This document shows positions 59,201 to 64,000 of a DNA stretch of 64,000 nt, piece by piece. The notes beneath the pieces were generated by a model. It saw only the letters and a program-made list of their open reading frames with translations, made no database searches and was not told where the DNA came from. The position numbers and the translations under genes are program-made. Location: contig CM041780.1 in NCBI GenBank assembly GCA_023374045.1, forward strand, positions 170,744,085-170,808,084, read 5' to 3'. Origin of the DNA: Limonium bicolor. Lineage: Eukaryota; Streptophyta; Magnoliopsida; Caryophyllales; Plumbaginaceae. Position 1 is the stretch's first letter; every line of letters starts with the position of its first letter.

Positions 59201-59758
59201 ATCTAGAGAGATAACCGTGCGGCCATTGGCTAAAGATGCACAAAGAACGGGGGCAGTAACCCACAGGGCCCAGGATCGATGTGTGGAAAAATGTAGAGTA
59301 GTATGAATGAAGAACTCTGGTACAGAACCAAGAAACAAACATAATCCATGAGCCATTATTAAACGAGGAAGCACTACATGCTAAGTAGTAGCTTGACCTC
59401 AACCGACAATAAGTCGGGAAAAGTAAGCGAATAACCACGAAGGTATACAGAGTATACAAATAGATTTCCAGAGAGTTGGAGAGAAAATCTATAACTCATC
59501 GAATTCGCATACGGTAAGAGATACCAAGCGACGATTGAAATACATTGAGAATACCAAAGAGCGAATTAAGCTCTAGTTATCAGGTCACGCAGCAGAAGCT
59601 TGTGGACCGTGATTCAGGGTTAAGTATACCTGTGTCATAAACCCTTGAAGCCTAGAGGCTAGAACCGAACCCGGTTATGAGTTAATTAACCGTACTGAAG
59701 TTAAAACACTTCATAATACTCGAATTAATGAACCAATGTTCAGTGATAACATATGGTT

Positions 59759-59792
59759 GGTTACGCGGGCGTAACCCCTTTTAAGGGGGGTA
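59759..59792 (+). promoter_or_regulatory. E3 internal polypurine tract with hairpin
   Basis: Hairpin arms GGTTACG (59759-59765) and CGTAACC (59770-59776), loop CGGG, followed by CCTTTTAAGGGGGGTAG. Compared with E1 and E2 the second stem pair is G-C instead of A-T, changed on both arms. Confidence 0.62.
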
Positions 59793-60379
59793 GGGCGAGA
59801 AACCGCTTAGAGTATGTTTTACGTATTGGTGCGTAAACTACTATGTGCATAGCACAAAAAGAAATTGTTTTGATGATTGGAACTTATGTTACATAAACAT
59901 AGGCACCCATTCATTGTGTAATAATGAGTATGGTGCATGAGAGATGCAAGTAATGAGAATGTAATATTTATGAAAAGAGGAGTAGAGAGACTCCTAGGGA
60001 ATGAGAATCCCTATAGTATATGTCTAGTGAGATTAGACATGAGTTATGATGAGTATGAATCGGCATGAAACCGATGTGTAACCTAAGAGGGAGTGAGTTC
60101 CCTAGGTGATTTTATTTGAGAATGATTGATGGAGTGAGTTCCATCCTTTGGAGTTGTATGTTATGTGTTTTAAATTGAGCAACAATTTGAGTAAATGAAG
60201 CCATAAGTATGGAATACCTAGGTAAAGTAGTGAAGCAATGAGAATGACAAATGACCTAAGTACTAGGAACTAGAGATTAATTGAAACGAATGTTTCGTGA
60301 ATATGACTAGAAAGAGTAAAAGATAGAAAACGAAAATGTTTGACTATCTGATTGTGTGAAATTGACGTGGGAGGTGGAA

Positions 60380-60459
60380 CTTGATCTGCTAGCGATCAAG
60401 GGAAACCGAACACAAATTGGGGTGGAAGGATAATTCAACACTGATGCTGATCACATCAG
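60380..60459 (+). other. E3 copy of the conserved two-hairpin module
   Basis: Hairpin one: CTTGATC (60380-60386), loop TGCTAGC, GATCAAG (60394-60400). Hairpin two: CTGATG (60441-60446), loop CTGATCA, CATCAG (60454-60459). The 40-nt spacer carries ACACAAATTGGGGTGGAA. The first loop differs from E2 but keeps a palindrome, GCTAGC. Confidence 0.75.
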
Positions 60460-61198
60460 GGTTAGATGATTCTTGAAGCTCCCTATAGTGGTCACAAGTA
60501 ATCACGCTAAGAAAGATACAGCTACCATAAATCTGATTTGGGGTTGTGTGATGTTTTAAAAAGAATTTTCAAACAGATTTTGAAAAAGAATTTTCTTCAA
60601 ATATGAAGATGGAAATGAAAACTGGTTTTGAAACCGCTATCACCCGCCGATGGCTGAACCTTAAGTCTTGATGACCGGTAGAACGGTGGGCGTGTATTAG
60701 TTTTGAAACCATTGCACCGTACGTGCGGCGGTCCTAAGTGACCGGTTGGGGCGGGTCAGTGTGTGTGATTTTTCCAAAGGCAGCGGGACGGGGAGAGTAC
60801 CCTGAGATGTTCCTGTGTTGAGTGAGTCAACCAGAGTGCCTGAGGATATGTATATTTGTAACGTTTTGATCAGAACCGAAGGGACCGTGGGCCAGAGAGA
60901 GTAAGCGCCCATTTGTCATGAAACGGCCGTGAACCAGAAAGAGTAAGTGTTCAACGTGACCGGTACCTGAGGGATCAGTAGTATATCACTCAACATGGAT
61001 TCGAGGACTGTAGTGCCTTCTTGTCTTCGGACCGATTCCATGGAGAGAGTAAAAAGAGTATTTTTGATTACTATACATGCTGTGATATGTGTGTGGTATG
61101 TGTAGTATGAAATGAGACTGACTTGTGGAGTCAGTAGGGTTATACATGTACTATAACCTTGGCATAGTACGCCATGAGAGTAACCATCTAGATTCACC

Positions 61199-61231
61199 AA
61201 CTTTGAGGACAAAGTTCCTAAGGGGGGTAGA
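61199..61231 (+). promoter_or_regulatory. E3 polypurine tract with adjacent hairpin
   Basis: Hairpin AACTTT-GAGGAC-AAAGTT (61199-61216), then AAGGGGGGTAGA (61220-61231) abutting the 3' LTR. Confidence 0.88.
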
Positions 61232-61232
61232 T

Positions 61233-64000
61233 TTTAATACCCCGGATCTAAAAATGGCGATTTAATTACTCTAATAAAATTATTAAGGGCCTAAATGTGC
61301 CTAGAGAGTATTGGTAAAAAGAATAAAACAAAAGAAAAGAGAAAACGCTTGAAAAGCGAAAAACGCTAAAAATGCGCGTTAAATGAGTATAAGAGATATA
61401 TGATCTCGAGAGGGTCCGAGATGGATTTCCTAAGGCTTAGTTAGGCCTAATTAGTATACGGGAATGATTCCCGAAGAAAACGGATCCAAATAATGGATTA
61501 AAACGCTAATTAAGCATAAAAGCACGTTTTTCGAGAAAACCCGAAAACGTGACTTTAAGTGGTCAAATGGACCCGTAAAAATTATAGTTGATTAAATAAC
61601 TATAATTAAGTATTAATGGAAGCTTAATAACCATTAAAAAATTAAACGAGAAAATTCCGAAAAAACGGACCCGGTAAGTGAATAGTGACAAAACCGGGAG
61701 ACGAGACGCGTTTAATTCGAAAAGACGAAAAACGACCCGGGCTATTATTTAATGTGGGCCGGTTTAATTATAATGTGTACACCCATTAATAGCTTGCTAG
61801 CTATTAAGTAATAACAAGACAAATAAATAAATAAGTAAAGCAAATAGTATAAAGTAAAAAGTAAAATAAAGAACTCACCTCCTCACCTCTATTCTCATTT
61901 CACGTATTGAATTGCTCCAGAGACTTGCAAACTTCTTCTTCTTCCTCTGTTAGTCGCGACACCAACAGCTCACAAGCCTCACCTTCTTCCTCCTCTAACT
62001 TTCTCATTTCTTCACCGAATCCCACAAAAATACTACCGTTGGATTCGTATCGGCGAGGGTAGGGCTACGTTTTCCACCCCTCAAAATCTTGATTCCCCCA
62101 CCTTCACTTCCATGGATGTTGGATCTTTTGAAGCTTTAAGAGCTGATTTTAACTCTCCTCCACCTCCTTAATGTCTAAGGTAATAATAAGTAAGAGTTTT
62201 GGCCATTTCAAGCTTGTTCTTGTAATTGGGAAATTTCCCTCACGTTGAATTTTCCCCATGTTAGCCGTGAGCATCTTGCTCTTGTGGGGGGATGGAAACT
62301 CTTCCAATGGATTGCCAAGCTGTCCATTTGGTTATTCTAAGGAAGACCTAAGCTAAACCTTGAAAACTAGCTCCTTGGAATATATAGGGTTATGTGGAAA
62401 ATATTGAAACTTACTTGTTGATGTGTGTGTGGGGATATGATTGTAGTTGGCAATCTATACTCCTTGGTATGTTGTGAAAACAAGAAGAGAAAGAGGGAAC
62501 AAGAGAAAGAAGAGGAAGAGGAGTAAAAACCGAGAATAAACAAGGTAATGGGCTTACCTTGCGTTGGTTTTATTTGGTTGGGAAAACTTATGTTGGTGTT
62601 GTATATAAACAACCTTGAGCTTGAAGGGTGTGTTGTGATACTACAATGATGGTAGTTAAATGAGAATGTTTAATGTGGTTTAAGTGTGCAAACAAACCTA
62701 GGAAACTAAGCTAGTCATATGTGAGAACTATGGGAATGTTATGTGTTTATTGGTGCCTAAACAAAACAGGGTGAAGATTGTGTTTGTGAGTACATCTAGT
62801 GTGGTGAAAATGCTTAGGAAAGCAAGTAGGTGCTGTCAAAATTTGCCTAGGAATGGATAAGTTTGGGTGTTTGATTATAAGGAAGAAACTAGGTGGTTTA
62901 AGAGGTTTAAGTTGTTGGTTAATGGCTTGAAAACCAAACTAAGAAGAAGAGTGTGTTAGTAGTGGAAATAATGTCAATTGAAGTGCTAGGAATGGCATTA
63001 GTGGGTGAAGTTTGAATGATGTTGAGAAGAGAGTGCCCAATCTGTTACAAGAGCTTTGGAAAACAAGAAAACTAGTTATGGAAATATAAGTGGTTTGAGT
63101 AAGAATTTGGGTAAGGGTTTAACCATGATTTGAAGAGTTTAGAGCATGTTTAAAGGTGGTTAAACATGTGGAAACTTGTGGAAAGTTTATGGAAAGATTA
63201 AGGGTGGTTTAAGGATTGATTTGGGAGTGGAAAATCAAGTGTGGAGCAGGTTTTAGCAGGGTCCGGACTTGGTCCTTGGACAAAGTCCCGGACCACATCT
63301 AAATTAAGGCCGAGAGTTGCAAGTACTGCCTTGGTCCGGGACTATACTCCAGGACAAGGTCCGGACCATATATAAATTTCACCCGAGAGTTTAGTTTGCA
63401 ATTGGTCCGGGACTTAGGGTAGTACCAAAGTCCCGGACCCCCCCAGAAAACTACAGAGAGTGTTTTTTTAAAGGGTTTTTAAATGATGGGGGTTTGAATG
63501 TTAATGATGTTATAAGATGTAAGGCCTTGTTTGGTGAGATGTAAAGGCCCTAAGAAGTGTTAGAAGTGTTAGAAGTGCTTGAGAAGTGAGAGCTTAAAGT
63601 AACAAAAGTGAACCGAGAACGGGATAACGGGGGTAAGGGGTAACTACGGGAGTAACATTTAATTATGTTCCGTATAAGCTTAGTATTAATAATAATGTTT
63701 GAAACATTATCAGAGAGTCGTGCGTGACCCGAGGACGGTGAGATGACACGGTAATAAAGTGAAACCCCCGGTGAAAGGTATGATTTTCTCATGCCCCGTA
63801 TGCTAACCGAGTTACTCTGATTTGTGTGTTTGTGTGCCGGCTTAATCAAGATTAAAGCATGAAAATAATCCTTGTTTGATTATGTATGCCTTGTGGTATG
63901 TTGTATGAGCTAACATACTTGTATGCCGGTGAGGTCTAACAGAGTGCCTAGACGACTCATAGTGAGTATAATGTTGACTAATAACCCGTAGTACGGGTAG
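61233..64000 (+). repeat. E3 3' LTR (partial, cut by window end)
   Basis: Repeats 51892-54690. Differences are dominated by one-base changes in homopolymer runs and short indels, especially towards the right end, where the three-hairpin array has lost arm bases. This may be real decay or assembly error. Confidence 0.92.

Larger units (their letters stand above)
56205..61232 (+). mobile_element. E3 internal region, non-coding
   Basis: About 5.0 kb. No gag or pol motif on the sense strand; open frames are under 125 codons and the longer ones are antisense. It holds, in order, an 18-A run (57435-57452), a block around 59590 containing CAGCAGAAGCT (also in E1 and E2), the internal polypurine tract with hairpin (59759-59792), the two-hairpin module (60380-60459) and the terminal polypurine tract. 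Otherwise nothing recognisable. Confidence 0.85.
51892..64000 (+). mobile_element. E3, LARD-like LTR retrotransposon (3' end outside window)
   Basis: Plus-strand element with 5' LTR 51892-56204, primer-binding site 56209-56220, internal region 56205-61232, polypurine tract 61220-61231 and partial 3' LTR from 61233. The family is related to E2: LTR starts, tetraloop hairpins, hairpin array, internal blocks and polypurine hairpin all correspond. It has no gag or pol. The left flank TTCTC (51887-51891) is the expected target duplication. Confidence 0.92.

Overview
This window reads as plant nuclear DNA, almost certainly from a dicot with a repeat-rich genome. I see no intact host gene, rRNA, tRNA or CRISPR. 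Nearly every base belongs to LTR retrotransposons, most of them inserted inside one another. The evidence is repeated initiator-Met primer-binding sites (TGGTATCAGAGC), polypurine tracts (AAGGGGGGTAGA), paired LTRs, 5-bp target duplications, a two-knuckle Gypsy-type gag and a UBN2-type Copia gag. The species cannot be named from the sequence.

Layout. (1) 1-10912: element E1, minus strand, with 6.06-kb LTRs and a 3.2-kb internal region without recognisable genes; its 3' LTR is cut by the window edge. E1 sits in the internal region of element A. (2) 10913-13072: internal part of A with a decayed gag; the A LTR starts at 13073. (3) 13260-26916: element E2, complete, minus strand, about 4.0-kb LTRs and a 5.7-kb non-coding internal region, flanked by CTGAG on both sides. 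It lies inside the A LTR, which resumes at 26917 and ends at 32304. (4) 32305-38713: element B, same family as A, with a gag fragment and a 5.7-kb LTR; A is inserted in its gag. (5) 38714-42825: a related LTR (D) holding a third LTR type (F, about 40435-41991). (6) 42826-46328: AT-rich LTR E. (7) 46913-50248: a complete gag-only Copia-like element, target duplication ATATA. (8) 50249-51891: an amino-acid-transporter pseudogene fragment and a probable CACTA transposon end with an Ulp1-like fragment. (9) 51892-64000: element E3, plus strand, 4.3-kb LTR and a 5.0-kb non-coding internal region; its 3' LTR runs off the window.

Nesting by exact LTR junctions is E <- D <- B <- A <- (E1 and E2): four insertion levels on a host LTR, all in the same orientation. 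E1, E2 and E3 fit large retrotransposon derivatives (LARDs), which carry cis signals but no proteins and must be copied by helpers. A and B look like gag-bearing, possibly pol-less relatives; both carry the same early stop codon in gag.

The most interesting signal is what these non-coding elements conserve. E1, E2 and E3 share a module of two hairpins exactly 40 nt apart, with palindromic loops (TGATCA, GCTAGC, TGGCCA) and paired changes in the stems, plus a second internal polypurine tract next to a covarying hairpin. Several LTRs also carry arrays of hairpins at about 70-75-bp spacing, and E2 and E3 LTRs share adjacent hairpins with GNRA-type and (in E2) UUCG tetraloops. These look like selected RNA structures, perhaps for dimerisation, packaging or RNA processing. 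For the first module a competing reading as the end of an old reading frame is also given.
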